From positions 310,001-374,000 of the forward strand of contig NZ_BBYG01000019.1 of the NCBI RefSeq assembly GCF_001184025.1: DNA of 64,000 bases. The letters run 5' to 3'. Shown piece by piece: positions 33,917 through 64,000 of the stretch. The stretch comes from Streptomyces maremycinicus (GTDB lineage: Bacteria; Actinomycetota; Actinomycetes; Streptomycetales; Streptomycetaceae). Position numbers and translations under genes: made by a program. Under the pieces are notes generated by a model. That model ran no database searches. It was not told where the DNA came from and saw only the letters and a list, made by a program, of their open reading frames with translations. Each line of letters begins with the position of its first letter. Positions within the stretch are counted from its first letter, which is position 1.

Positions 33917-35098
33917 TCAGCCTCCAGAGCCCGCGCGGTTGGCGCGGATGAGCAGCCACAGCAGGACCGGCGCGCCGAGGGCGCCGGTGACGATCCCGAC
34001 CGGCAGTTCCGTCCCGGGGATCGCCTCACGGGCGAGGAGATCCGAGCCGAGGACGACCAGCGCGCCGGTGAGACCGGAGACGATCGGCGGCGGTGACGCG
34101 GTGCCCGCCAGCCGCTGGGCGATCTGCGGACAGGCCAGGGCCACGAAGGCCACCGGACCGGCCGCCGCCGTGCCGAAGGCGACCAGTCCCACCCCGGCCA
34201 GCAGCAGCGCCAGCCGGACGGTCTGGACCGGGGTGCCGAGCCCCGCGGCCACGTCGTCACCGAGTTGGAGGGTACGCATCCAGCGGCCCATGCCGAGGGT
34301 GACCGGCAGGAGCACGGCCAGGGCGAGGGCCAGCGTGTCCACCTGGTCCCAGGTGCGGCCGTTGAGGTTGCCGACCAGCCAGCCGACGGCCTCCTCCGCC
34401 TGGAACCGGCTGCCGCGCGCCACGAGGAAGTCGGTGGCGCTCGTGCAGATCCAGGACACGCCGATGCCGACGAGGATGATGCGGTACCCGGTGGTCCCGC
34501 CCTTCCACGCCAGCGCGTAGACGAGCAGCGCGGTCCCCAGGGCGCCCAGCAGTCCCAGCGTCGACAGCCCGAGACCGCCGGTCCAGCCGAGAACCACCGC
34601 CGCCACCACGGCCGTTCCGGCACCCTCGGTCAGTCCGATCATGTCGGGGCTGGCCAGCGCGTTGCGGGTCATCGTCTGGAACACGGCCCCCGAGACGCCG
34701 AACGCGATGCCGACCAGCAGCCCGGTCAGGGCGCGCGGCAGCCGCAGATCCTGGACGACGACGACCGTGCCGGGCTCGCCCGCGCCGCCCAGCGCCCTGA
34801 CGACGTCCATGAGGGCCACGGGGTAGTCCCCGAGGGTGAGACCCCAGCAGAACAGCAGGAACGCGCCGGCGGCGACGAGCACCCCGGTCAGCACCAGACG
34901 CGGGCGCAGCATGCCGGACACCGGGGGGAAGGCCAGCCGGAACGGCCGGCCGTGCAGCGCGCGGTGCGGGGGAGCGGCGGGGAACGCCTGGGCGTCCGGG
35001 GGCCGTTCACCGTCCGGGGACCGGGTCGTGTCGTGCGGGGACCGGGTTGTTCCGTCCGGGGACTGTGCTGTGTCCGAAGATCGTGCGGGCACGCTCAC
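33917..35098 (-). CDS. FecCD-family siderophore permease (second subunit)
   Basis: A 393-aa polytopic protein. A soluble N-terminal leader of about 60 residues contains short SPDGTTRSP-like repeats, then about ten TM helices start at LRPRLVLTGVLVAAGAFLLF. Family landmarks are LRLPRALTGLLVGIAFGVSGAVFQTMTRNALASPDMIGLTEGAGTA (split here only by wording) and LGDDVAAGLG, the loop that contacts the ATPase. GTG 35098 overlaps the stop of the first permease by four bases. It pairs with the neighbour as a heterodimeric channel. Confidence 0.92.
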   Translation of the reverse strand: MSVPARSSDTAQSPDGTTRSPHDTTRSPDGERPPDAQAFPAAPPHRALHGRPFRLAFPPVSGMLRPRLVLTGVLVAAGAFLLFCWGLTLGDYPVALMDVVRALGGAGEPGTVVVVQDLRLPRALTGLLVGIAFGVSGAVFQTMTRNALASPDMIGLTEGAGTAVVAAVVLGWTGGLGLSTLGLLGALGTALLVYALAWKGGTTGYRIILVGIGVSWICTSATDFLVARGSRFQAEEAVGWLVGNLNGRTWDQVDTLALALAVLLPVTLGMGRWMRTLQLGDDVAAGLGTPVQTVRLALLLAGVGLVAFGTAAAGPVAFVALACPQIAQRLAGTASPPPIVSGLTGALVVLGSDLLAREAIPGTELPVGIVTGALGAPVLLWLLIRANRAGSGG

Positions 35099-36120
35099 AC
35101 CTCCGCGAGCTTACGGCGGCGGACCAGGGCGATGAAGAACGGGCCGCCGAGGAAGGCGACGAGGACGCCGGCCTGGATCTCGGTGGGCCGGGCCAGCGTC
35201 CGGCCCAGGATGTCGGCGGACAGCAGCAGCACGGGCGCGAGCGCGGCGGACAGCGGCAGCAGCCAGCGGTGGTCGGGGCCGATCCCGGCGTACTGGGCGA
35301 GCACCCGCGCGATGTGCGGCACGACCAGACCGAGGAAGACCACGGGACCGATGACGGCGACCGACGCGCCGGTCAGCAGCATCACCGCGGTCACTCCCTG
35401 GAGGCGGACCAGGCCGAGCCGCCGGCCGAGCGAGGCGGCCACGTCGTCGCCGAGGGCCATGCTGTTCAGGGCGGGTGCGCAGGACAGGGCGAGGGCGGCG
35501 CCGACGGCGAGGAAGGGCAGGATGCGCAGCAGTTCGCCGGAGCCCTGGTCGGCCAGTGAGCCGGCCGACCAGAAGCGGTAGCGGTCCAGGGCGTCCTGGT
35601 CGGTCAGCACCACGGCACTGGTCAGCGACGACAGCAGCGAGGTGACGGCGACCCCGGCGAGCGCCAGCTTCACGGGCGTGGCCCCGGAGCGGCCGAGCCG
35701 CCCCAGGTAGAAGACCAGGACGCTCGCGGCGAGCGCACCGCCGAACGCGAACCACACGTAACCGTAGAGGGATCCGACGCCGAACACCGCGACCGCCAGC
35801 ACGATCGCGAAGGACGCCCCGGCGCTGACCCCGAGGATGCCCGGGTCCGCGAGCGGGTTGCGGGTGAGGGCCTGCATCAGCGCGCCGGACAGACCGAGCG
35901 CGGCGCCCGTCGTCAGGCCCAACAGGGTGCGGGGCACCCGCACCGACCAGACGACGTTGTCGACGAGGCGGCTGGGCGGATCGCCCAGGACCGCGCGGAC
36001 GACCTGGCCGAGCGGGACGTTCAGCGCGCCCAGTGCCACGGAGAGCAGGGACAGGGTGATGAGGAGGGCGACGACGAGTGTCACCAGTACCGCGGTGCGA
36101 AGCCTTCTGCCTGAAGCCAC
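35095..36120 (-). CDS. FecCD-family siderophore permease (first subunit)
   Basis: A 341-aa membrane protein with about ten TM segments. Landmarks: RVPRTLLGLTTGAALGLSG, TRNPLADPGILGVSAGASF, and ALGDDVAASLGRRLG at the coupling helix. GTG 36120 follows AGGGAGA. It begins the importer operon (permease, permease, ATPase) transcribed away from the NRPS gene, with its own iron box 107 bp upstream. Confidence 0.93.
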   Translation of the reverse strand: MASGRRLRTAVLVTLVVALLITLSLLSVALGALNVPLGQVVRAVLGDPPSRLVDNVVWSVRVPRTLLGLTTGAALGLSGALMQALTRNPLADPGILGVSAGASFAIVLAVAVFGVGSLYGYVWFAFGGALAASVLVFYLGRLGRSGATPVKLALAGVAVTSLLSSLTSAVVLTDQDALDRYRFWSAGSLADQGSGELLRILPFLAVGAALALSCAPALNSMALGDDVAASLGRRLGLVRLQGVTAVMLLTGASVAVIGPVVFLGLVVPHIARVLAQYAGIGPDHRWLLPLSAALAPVLLLSADILGRTLARPTEIQAGVLVAFLGGPFFIALVRRRKLAEV

Positions 36121-36226
36121 TTGCCGGTCTCCCTGTCGCGGTCCGGGGTCTCACCGGGGTGCCGTCGGGTCATCGCCCCTCGCGCGGACCCCTGTTGGCG
36201 GACCACCGGACGATCCTGTCAGCAGG

Positions 36227-36245
36227 TTAGGTGAGCATAACCTCA
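36227..36245 (-). promoter_or_regulatory. Iron box upstream of importer operon
   Basis: TTAGGTGAGCATAACCTCA matches 17 of 19 positions of the iron-box consensus in reverse orientation, making it the best match in the window. Confidence 0.9.
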
Positions 36246-36289
36246 GCCACTGTGGCGTGGACCCGTGGTTCCAGAAGGGGTCTATCAAG

Positions 36290-36308
36290 TAAGGCAATGC
36301 TTACCTTA
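36290..36308 (+). promoter_or_regulatory. Iron box upstream of NRPS gene
   Basis: TAAGGCAATGCTTACCTTA is a second iron box 45 bp from the importer box and 62 bp before the NRPS GTG. Because it lies inside the long open frame that starts at 36265, it argues that the true start is the later GTG at 36370. Confidence 0.85.
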
Positions 36309-36369
36309 CTATTCGAGCGGTCGCGGCTCCGCTGAGCCGTTCACACCGCACTGGGAGGCACGGGCAGCT

Positions 36370-58674
<22,305 letters not shown>

Positions 58675-58800
58675 CCACGACCCGACCCCTGACCACGACG
58701 CGACCCCCGACCAAGCCGACACCGACCGCGACCACCACGACCGGACCACGACCGCGACCACCGCGACCACCGCGACGACCACGATCACGACCACTGATCA
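58675..58800. repeat. CGACCAC-rich short repeats between NRPS and MbtH genes
   Basis: The spacer is almost entirely made of GACCACGAC and GCGACCACC words, including a near-exact 16-bp copy (CCCCTGACCACGAC). No promoter is evident, so the MbtH gene is probably read from the NRPS promoter. Confidence 0.7.
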
Positions 58801-58824
58801 GACCGGAAAGACAGGGACCCCGAC

Positions 58825-59028
58825 ATGAGCAACCCGTTCGAGAACCCCGACGGCGTCTACTCCGCCCTCGTCAACGACGAGGGCCAGTACAGCCTGTGGC
58901 CCGACTTCGTGGACGTCCCGGCCGGCTGGACGGTCGCGCACGGCCCGGCCGCCCGCCAGGAGTGCCTGGACCACATCGAGGCCAACTGGACGGACCTGCG
59001 GCCCAGGAGCCTCGTCGACGGCGCCTGA
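58825..59028 (+). CDS. MbtH-like protein
   Basis: A 67-aa MbtH-family chaperone that binds and activates NRPS adenylation domains. Signature residues are in NDEGQYSLWPDFVDVPAGWTV and the final WTDLRPRSL. It lies 150 bp after the NRPS gene in the same direction, so it almost certainly serves that synthetase. AGGGA precedes ATG 58825. Confidence 0.95.
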   Translation: MSNPFENPDGVYSALVNDEGQYSLWPDFVDVPAGWTVAHGPAARQECLDHIEANWTDLRPRSLVDGA

Positions 59029-59041
59029 GCCAGGCGGGACA

Positions 59042-59085
59042 CGACGGAGGGGGTGGCCCGCGCGGGCCACCCCCTCCGTCGTGCC
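59042..59085. terminator. Bidirectional terminator, 22-bp perfect palindrome
   Basis: Starts CACGACGGAGGGGGTGG, ends CCACCCCCTCCGTCGTG, with no unpaired centre. It lies between convergent MbtH and receptor genes. Confidence 0.92.
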
Positions 59086-59095
59086 GCGGGACCGG

Positions 59096-60172
59096 TCAGG
59101 ACGCCGGCTGCTCCACCTTCGTCGCGGTCTTGCCGTCCACCGCCGCCGCGAGCTGCGGCACCATGCGGTCGATGACGTAGGGCAGGCTCAGCACGGTCGA
59201 CAGCGACACCGCGTTGCCGTAGTCGCCGCTCTCCTGGATGAACACCTCACGGCCCTCCTTCACCACGTTCAGGTCGGAGTAGATCTTGTCGCTGTGCAGC
59301 TTGGTGACCGCCGTGGTGAGGTCCGGCACGATCCAGACGTCGACGTCCTGGTCGAGCAGGTCGAAGCGCTCCTTGCTGATGTTGGCGCCGAAGGTGTCCC
59401 CGATCACCTTGTCGAGGTCCTTCGGCAGCGAGAAGCCGAGGTCGGACAGGATCCGGGAGCGGGTGTCCTGGGTGCCGTAGACGAACGTGCCCTCGTACGG
59501 GGTCGCCATGACGGCCGTGGCCCCGGCGAAGGCCGGGTTGGCCTTCTTGGCCGCCGCGAACTCGCCCTCGACGCCCGACACCAGCGTCCTGGCCTCGGCC
59601 TCCTTGCCGAGCGCCTTGCCGATCTCCTCGGTCTGCTGCTGCCACGGCACGCCGTAGTCGTTGTACGCCTTCGGCTGGGCGACCACCGGCGCGAACTTCG
59701 ACAGGCTCTCGTACTGGGCCTTGGTCAGTCCCGAGTACACGGCGAGGATGAGATCGGGCTTCAGGGCGGCGATCTTCTCCACCTGGGGGCCGGTGCCGGT
59801 GTCGGTGAGCACGGTGGGCGCCGCCGCGCCGCCCAGCTCGTCCTCGGCCCAGGGGCCGATGGCGCCCTTGTAGCCGCCGAGCCACTCGGTCGTGCCGACC
59901 GGCACCTTGCCCAGCGCGAGCACGGCGTCCTGGTCGGTGAGACCGACGGTGACGATCCGCCGCGGCTCGGACTTGATCGTCGTACTGCCGAACTTGTGGT
60001 CGAGGGTCACGGGGAAGGCGCCGGCGGCGGACGACGAGTCCGCCCCCTTCGCGCCGGCGGACGAGGAACCGGAGTCGGAGCCGGAGTCGCCGCAGCCGAC
60101 CGCCGCGACGGCGAGCAGGACTACGGAGGCGAGCAGGCCGGACAGCCGTGAGGCTCTGGAGGCGCGGGGCAT
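59096..60172 (-). CDS. Siderophore-binding lipoprotein (ABC receptor)
   Basis: A 358-aa periplasmic-type binding protein anchored as a lipoprotein: lipobox LAVAAVGC at residues 20-27, then a Gly/Ser linker, then a class III helical-backbone fold (RRIVTVGLTDQDAVLALGKVPVG, LKPDLILAVYSGL, FAPVVAQPK, VDVWIV). It should capture the ferric siderophore and deliver it to the two FecCD permeases. It is the last gene of a three-gene unit behind the ABC exporter pair. Confidence 0.93.
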   Translation of the reverse strand: MPRASRASRLSGLLASVVLLAVAAVGCGDSGSDSGSSSAGAKGADSSSAAGAFPVTLDHKFGSTTIKSEPRRIVTVGLTDQDAVLALGKVPVGTTEWLGGYKGAIGPWAEDELGGAAAPTVLTDTGTGPQVEKIAALKPDLILAVYSGLTKAQYESLSKFAPVVAQPKAYNDYGVPWQQQTEEIGKALGKEAEARTLVSGVEGEFAAAKKANPAFAGATAVMATPYEGTFVYGTQDTRSRILSDLGFSLPKDLDKVIGDTFGANISKERFDLLDQDVDVWIVPDLTTAVTKLHSDKIYSDLNVVKEGREVFIQESGDYGNAVSLSTVLSLPYVIDRMVPQLAAAVDGKTATKVEQPAS

Positions 60173-60253
60173 CGGATGATCCTTCTGTTCGTCGCGGTGC
60201 GGTCGGCGGGGGGTGGCGGGGTCCGGAGCGGGAGGAGGGCGGGCAGGGTCTCG

Positions 60254-62194
60254 TCAGGGGCCGTCCGGGGCGGGGGAGCGGCTGCCCGACCAGGCCTGCC
60301 ACAGGGTGGCGTACGCGCCGTCGACGGTGAGCAGTTCCTCGTGGGTGCCGCTCTCCACGACCCGGCCGTCGCTCAGGACGACCACCCGGTCGGCGGTGGC
60401 GGCCTGGCTGAGCCGGTGCGCGACGACCAGCGCCGTACGGCCCCGCAGGGCCCGTTCGGCGGCCTCGTCGAGCTGGCGGGCACCCGAACTGCCCGCCTCC
60501 GCGGTCGCCTCGTCGAGGACCACGACCGGCGGGTCCGCCAACAGGAGCCGGGCCAGCGCCAGTTGCTGGGCACGGTCGGCGGTGAGCCGGTGTCCGCCGT
60601 CGCCGACGACCGTCTCCAGGCCCTCCGGGAGCGCCTCCGCCCAGCCGAGGGCGCCCACGGTGGCCAGCGCCTCCCGCAGCTCCTCGTCGTCCGCCTGCGG
60701 ACGGGCCAGCCGCAGGTCGTCGGCGAGCGGCCCGGCGAAGACGTGCACCTCCTGGGTGACGAGCCCCACCAGGCGGCTGGACTCGTCCGGTTCGAGGCCG
60801 CCGATGTCGATGCGGCCGCTCTCCGGCCGGTGCAGCCCCGCCACCAGCTTCGCGAGCGTCGTCTTGCCCGCCCCGGTCGTACCGACCAGCGCGACGCGTT
60901 CCTTGGGCCGGATCTCCAGGTCGACGCCGTGCAGCACCGGACGGCCGGGCACATAGGCGTGGGAGACGGCGGTCAGCGTCACGGACGGGGCACCGGTGGC
61001 GGTCGGACGGTCGTCCGCGTGCTCGGCGGACGCGGGCACCGGTTCGTCCACCACCCCGACCAGCCGGGCCAGTCCCGCGGTCGCCGACTGGGCGTCGTCG
61101 AGCAGCACGAGCGCGGTGTTCACCGGCCCGAACAGGCTGTGGAAGTACAGCGCGGCGGCCGTGGCGGTGCCGACCGAGGCCGAGCCGGAGCGCACCAGCA
61201 GGAACCCGGTGACCAGGACGGCGCTGAGGCCCGCGTACTCGGCGATGTGCAGCCGGCTGTAGAAGCGCAGCACCAGCTGCACCCCGCGCATCGTCAGTTC
61301 CACCGACGCCCGCGAGCGGTCGGTGACCCGCCGGGTGTGGCCGGCCTGGAGCCGGTACGCCCGCACGGTCCGCGCCCCGCCGATGGTGTCCAGCAACTGC
61401 TGCTGCTGGGCCCCGGTGGCGATGCGCTCCTTGGCGTACAGGGGAACGGCGTTGCGCACGTACCACCGCGCTGTGTGCGCCTGGACGGGCAGGGCGACGA
61501 GCGCGGCCAGCAGGAACCGCCAGTCCAGCACGGCGAGCGCGCCCAGGGTCAGCACGATGGACAGCGCGGAGCGCGCCAGCTCGGGCAGGGCCCCGCGCAC
61601 CGCGTCGGCGACCCGGGACACGTCCCGGGTGACCCGGGCGTTGAGGTCGCCGGAGCCCGCCTTCTCCAGCCGCTCCAGGGGCAGGGCGAGCGCCCGTTCC
61701 ACGAACAGCTCGCGCAGCCGGGCGAGCACGGTCTCGCCGAGCCGGGACACCAGCGACATGCCCAGGGCGGTCGTGACGCCCTGCACCACGGCGACCCCGG
61801 TCAGCGCGAGGACCGGCAGGGTGAGCGCGTCGGGGGAGCGCCGCTCGGTGACCACGTCGACGATGTGACCGAGCAGCGGCTGGGTGAGCAGGCCGACGGA
61901 GGTGGCGAGCACCATCAGCCCGAACCCGGCCCAGGCCAGCCCTCGGTGCGGCCGCAGCAGCTCACGCACCGCGGCCCGGGTACGAGCGGGACTCGCCGTC
62001 GGCAACAGGGCGCGACCGGCCTCCACCCGGTTCCCCTCCGCCTGCCCGGCCACCTGCTCGGCCTGCGCCTGCCCGGACTCGACCTGGGTGGCTTGCGTCT
62101 GCCCCGCCCCCGGCCGTTCGGGCAGAGGGTGGCCGGGTCGGGAGCGCTCGGGTTCCGGCCGCTCGGGTTCCGGCCGCTCGGGTTCAGTGGTCAC
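60254..62194 (-). CDS. ABC exporter subunit with intact Walker motifs, degenerate signature
   Basis: A 646-aa half-transporter (6 TM plus NBD). An N-terminal leader has PERPEPERPEPER repeats. TM domain from about 75 to 380. NBD: Walker A GTTGAGKTT, Q-loop VTQEVHVFAG, signature degenerate (HRLTADRAQQLALARLLL instead of LSGGQ), Walker B VVVLDEATAEAGS with catalytic Glu, switch VVAHRLSQ. GTG 62194 overlaps the stop of its partner by four bases. It should form the catalytic half of a heterodimer, probably exporting the siderophore. Confidence 0.93.
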   Translation of the reverse strand: MTTEPERPEPERPEPERSRPGHPLPERPGAGQTQATQVESGQAQAEQVAGQAEGNRVEAGRALLPTASPARTRAAVRELLRPHRGLAWAGFGLMVLATSVGLLTQPLLGHIVDVVTERRSPDALTLPVLALTGVAVVQGVTTALGMSLVSRLGETVLARLRELFVERALALPLERLEKAGSGDLNARVTRDVSRVADAVRGALPELARSALSIVLTLGALAVLDWRFLLAALVALPVQAHTARWYVRNAVPLYAKERIATGAQQQQLLDTIGGARTVRAYRLQAGHTRRVTDRSRASVELTMRGVQLVLRFYSRLHIAEYAGLSAVLVTGFLLVRSGSASVGTATAAALYFHSLFGPVNTALVLLDDAQSATAGLARLVGVVDEPVPASAEHADDRPTATGAPSVTLTAVSHAYVPGRPVLHGVDLEIRPKERVALVGTTGAGKTTLAKLVAGLHRPESGRIDIGGLEPDESSRLVGLVTQEVHVFAGPLADDLRLARPQADDEELREALATVGALGWAEALPEGLETVVGDGGHRLTADRAQQLALARLLLADPPVVVLDEATAEAGSSGARQLDEAAERALRGRTALVVAHRLSQAATADRVVVLSDGRVVESGTHEELLTVDGAYATLWQAWSGSRSPAPDGP

Positions 62195-63927
62195 GCCAGC
62201 ACCGCCGTCCGGTAGTTCGCGTCGGCCTGTACGAGGTCGGCGTGTGTGCCCTCGGCGCCGACCCGGCCGCCGCCGTCGAGGAGGACGACCCGGTCGGCGA
62301 CGGCGAGCAGCGCCGGGCTGTTGGTCACCACGACCGTGGTGCGGCCGCGCCGGATCTCCCGCAGCCCCTCGGCGATGCGTGCCTCGGTCACCGCGTCGAC
62401 GGCGGTCGTCGGGTCGTGCACGACCAGGACGGGCGGCTCGGCGCGCAGGGCGCGCGCCAGCAGCACCCGCTGGCGCTGACCGCCCGACAGGGACCGGCCG
62501 CCCTCTCCGACGCCGGTGGCGGCGCCGCGCGGCAGGGAACCGGCCACCTGGTCGGCGTGGGCGGCGGCCATGGCGCGCTCGGTCCGCGGATCCGCCGCTG
62601 CCTCGGGCCCGTCGTCCGTCGCGCCGTCGCCCGACTCCGCCTGCGGAGCCACGTTCGCGGCCAGTGAGCCGTCGAAGAGCACGGCGTCGTGGGCGGCCAC
62701 CAGCACCGCCGCCCGCAGCCCCGCCGGATCGAGCCGGGTCAGCGGCACCCCGTCCAGCTCGACCGAACCCGACTCCGGGTCGGTCTCCCGGCCCAGACAG
62801 CGCAACAGGGCCTCGGCGGAGGCCGGATCCGTCACGGCGATGCCGGTCAGCCGGCCGGCCGGAACGTCGAGGTCGACGCCGTCCGGCCCGCCCAGCCGTA
62901 CGCCGCGCAGCCGCAGTTCGCCGCGCACCGGTTCCGGCACCGGGTCCTCCCCGCCCAGCACGGCGGGATCGGCGCCGAGGACCTCCGCGACGCGGGCGGC
63001 CGAGGCCCGCCCCTGCGCCAGTTCGGCGTTGACCCAGGCGAAGGTCTCCAACGGCCCCAGCAGGAACAGCGCGAGACCCACCGCGGACACCAACTGTCCG
63101 AGCGTGAGCGAGCCGTCGAGCGCCAGCCGCCCGCCGACCAGCGCTATCAGCGCGATGAACCCGCCGGTCAGGGCCAGGACGAGCCCGGTCTGCCAGGACT
63201 CGGCACGGGCCGCGCGCAGGGTGGCCGCGAGGGAGGCGCGGCTGGTCCGGCGGTACCGCTCGACGGCTGCCTGCTGGGCGCCGAGCCCCTTCAGCACCCG
63301 GAGCCCTGCCACCAGGTCGGCGGCCACTCCCGAGGCGTGCGCGGCCCGGTCCTGCTCGGCCTCGCTGCGGCGCTCCAGCGGCTTGCTCAGCAGGTGCCCC
63401 AGCCACAGCAGCACCGGTGTGCCCAGCAGCACGATCAGCCCGAGCGGCACGGACGTCAGCAGCAGCCACACGGCGCTGACGGTGATGCCCGCGACCGCCC
63501 ATGTCCCGCTCATCAGAGCCATGTTGACCGCGCCGACGCGCTTGGCGTCCTCGGTGGCGACATTGGCCAGCTCGCCGGGCAGCCGGCCGTCCTCGGCGCC
63601 GCCGCGGGCGTCGAGCACCCGGCGCACGATCGCCAGCCGAAGGGTGTGCGCGGCCTCTTCGGCACCGCGCTCACCGGCCCGCGCGCCCAGCCGGAAACTC
63701 CACGACAGCGCCACGTACATCACGGCCAGGACGACCAGCCAGAGAGCGAGCCGCCCGGCGTCCTGCCCGGCCACGGCCTGGTCGATGACGACGCCGATGA
63801 GCACCGGCACCAGGGCTTCCCCCAGTTGGTGCACACAGCCGAGCGCCGCACCGAGACCGACGCGCCGCGCCTGCCCCCGGACCGAGCGCGTCAGGACGTC
63901 CCGCCCCGACTGCTTCCCTGATCTCAC
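62191..63927 (-). CDS. ABC exporter subunit with degenerate nucleotide site, intact signature
   Basis: A 578-aa half-transporter, six TM helices in residues 20-300. Its NBD has lost the P-loop: GRLTGIAVTDPASAEALL has no Gly-Lys-Ser/Thr. Walker B is VLVVHDPTTAVD, with Asp to His and the Glu to Asp. The signature RSLSGGQRQRVLLARAL is perfect. This is the exact complement of its partner's defects. GTG 63927 follows GGAGGG. It leads the operon and has an iron box 28 bp upstream. Confidence 0.92.
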   Translation of the reverse strand: MRSGKQSGRDVLTRSVRGQARRVGLGAALGCVHQLGEALVPVLIGVVIDQAVAGQDAGRLALWLVVLAVMYVALSWSFRLGARAGERGAEEAAHTLRLAIVRRVLDARGGAEDGRLPGELANVATEDAKRVGAVNMALMSGTWAVAGITVSAVWLLLTSVPLGLIVLLGTPVLLWLGHLLSKPLERRSEAEQDRAAHASGVAADLVAGLRVLKGLGAQQAAVERYRRTSRASLAATLRAARAESWQTGLVLALTGGFIALIALVGGRLALDGSLTLGQLVSAVGLALFLLGPLETFAWVNAELAQGRASAARVAEVLGADPAVLGGEDPVPEPVRGELRLRGVRLGGPDGVDLDVPAGRLTGIAVTDPASAEALLRCLGRETDPESGSVELDGVPLTRLDPAGLRAAVLVAAHDAVLFDGSLAANVAPQAESGDGATDDGPEAAADPRTERAMAAAHADQVAGSLPRGAATGVGEGGRSLSGGQRQRVLLARALRAEPPVLVVHDPTTAVDAVTEARIAEGLREIRRGRTTVVVTNSPALLAVADRVVLLDGGGRVGAEGTHADLVQADANYRTAVLA

Positions 63928-63954
63928 CAGCCACCCTCCGGAGCCCCGGCCAAC

Positions 63955-63973
63955 TTAGGCAAGGCTACTCTAA
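63955..63973 (-). promoter_or_regulatory. Iron box upstream of exporter operon
   Basis: TTAGGCAAGGCTACTCTAA matches about 14 of 19 consensus positions and begins 28 bp before the exporter start, so exporter and receptor belong to the iron regulon. Confidence 0.8.
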
Positions 63974-64000
63974 GTGAACGCGGCCGAGTCAATGGCCTGT

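Noticed and set aside
36265..36369. 35-codon upstream extension of the NRPS
   Set aside because: It contains the iron box and the likely promoter, and shows no protein-like pattern; the GTG at 36370 has a ribosome site.

Overview
The window is very GC-rich, with GGAGG-type ribosome sites, many GTG starts and 4-base GTGA gene overlaps. Together with its coelichelin-type siderophore genes and a uricase/glyoxylate carboligase neighbourhood, this points to a Streptomyces chromosome.

Region 1 (1 to about 16.3 kb) is primary and nitrogen metabolism. It holds a truncated GAF-domain regulator, two overlapping acyl-CoA synthetase genes, a degenerate Mrr-like protein, the glyoxylate pathway (gcl; hyi and glxR), and a purine/ureide block: an MTH1187-like protein with an HTH protein, OHCU decarboxylase, HIU hydrolase, uricase, an 8-oxoguanine-deaminase-type amidohydrolase and an NCS2 purine permease. 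The ureide genes carry urate to allantoin. Glyoxylate released further down that route would be condensed by Gcl and passed through Hyi and GlxR to glycerate. A shared operator, TTCCG-N5-CGGAA, lies before gcl, hyi and uraD. At gcl and hyi it is a pair exactly 21 bp apart.

Region 2 (16.3-25.1 kb) is housekeeping and accessory: a DEDDh exonuclease, an MFS exporter divergent from an HxlR regulator, a thioesterase, an unknown protein, a histidine phosphatase, an aminotransferase divergent from a second HxlR regulator (with its own 21-bp-spaced operator pair), and a two-gene operon of secreted, membrane-anchored proteins, one with a VWA domain.

Region 3 (25.2-64 kb) is an iron-regulated siderophore island: two divergent IucA/IucC (NIS) synthetases, an amidohydrolase, an ornithine N5-hydroxylase, a hydroxyornithine formyltransferase, a ferric-siderophore importer (ATPase, two FecCD permeases, a lipoprotein receptor), a single giant six-module NRPS (about 7434 aa), an MbtH protein and a heterodimeric ABC exporter. 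Five DmdR/IdeR-type iron boxes mark the promoters.

By its domain plan the NRPS would make a hexapeptide: N-methyl-X1, Ser, N-methyl-hydroxyornithine, X4, Ser, X6. It ends in an epimerization domain, has no thioesterase, has a condensation domain with its catalytic His replaced by Leu, and has three D-type T/C junctions without E domains. The two NIS synthetases beside it have no obvious place in a normal hydroxamate-peptide pathway. A hybrid NRPS/NIS siderophore, or an unusual release route, is the most interesting possibility here.
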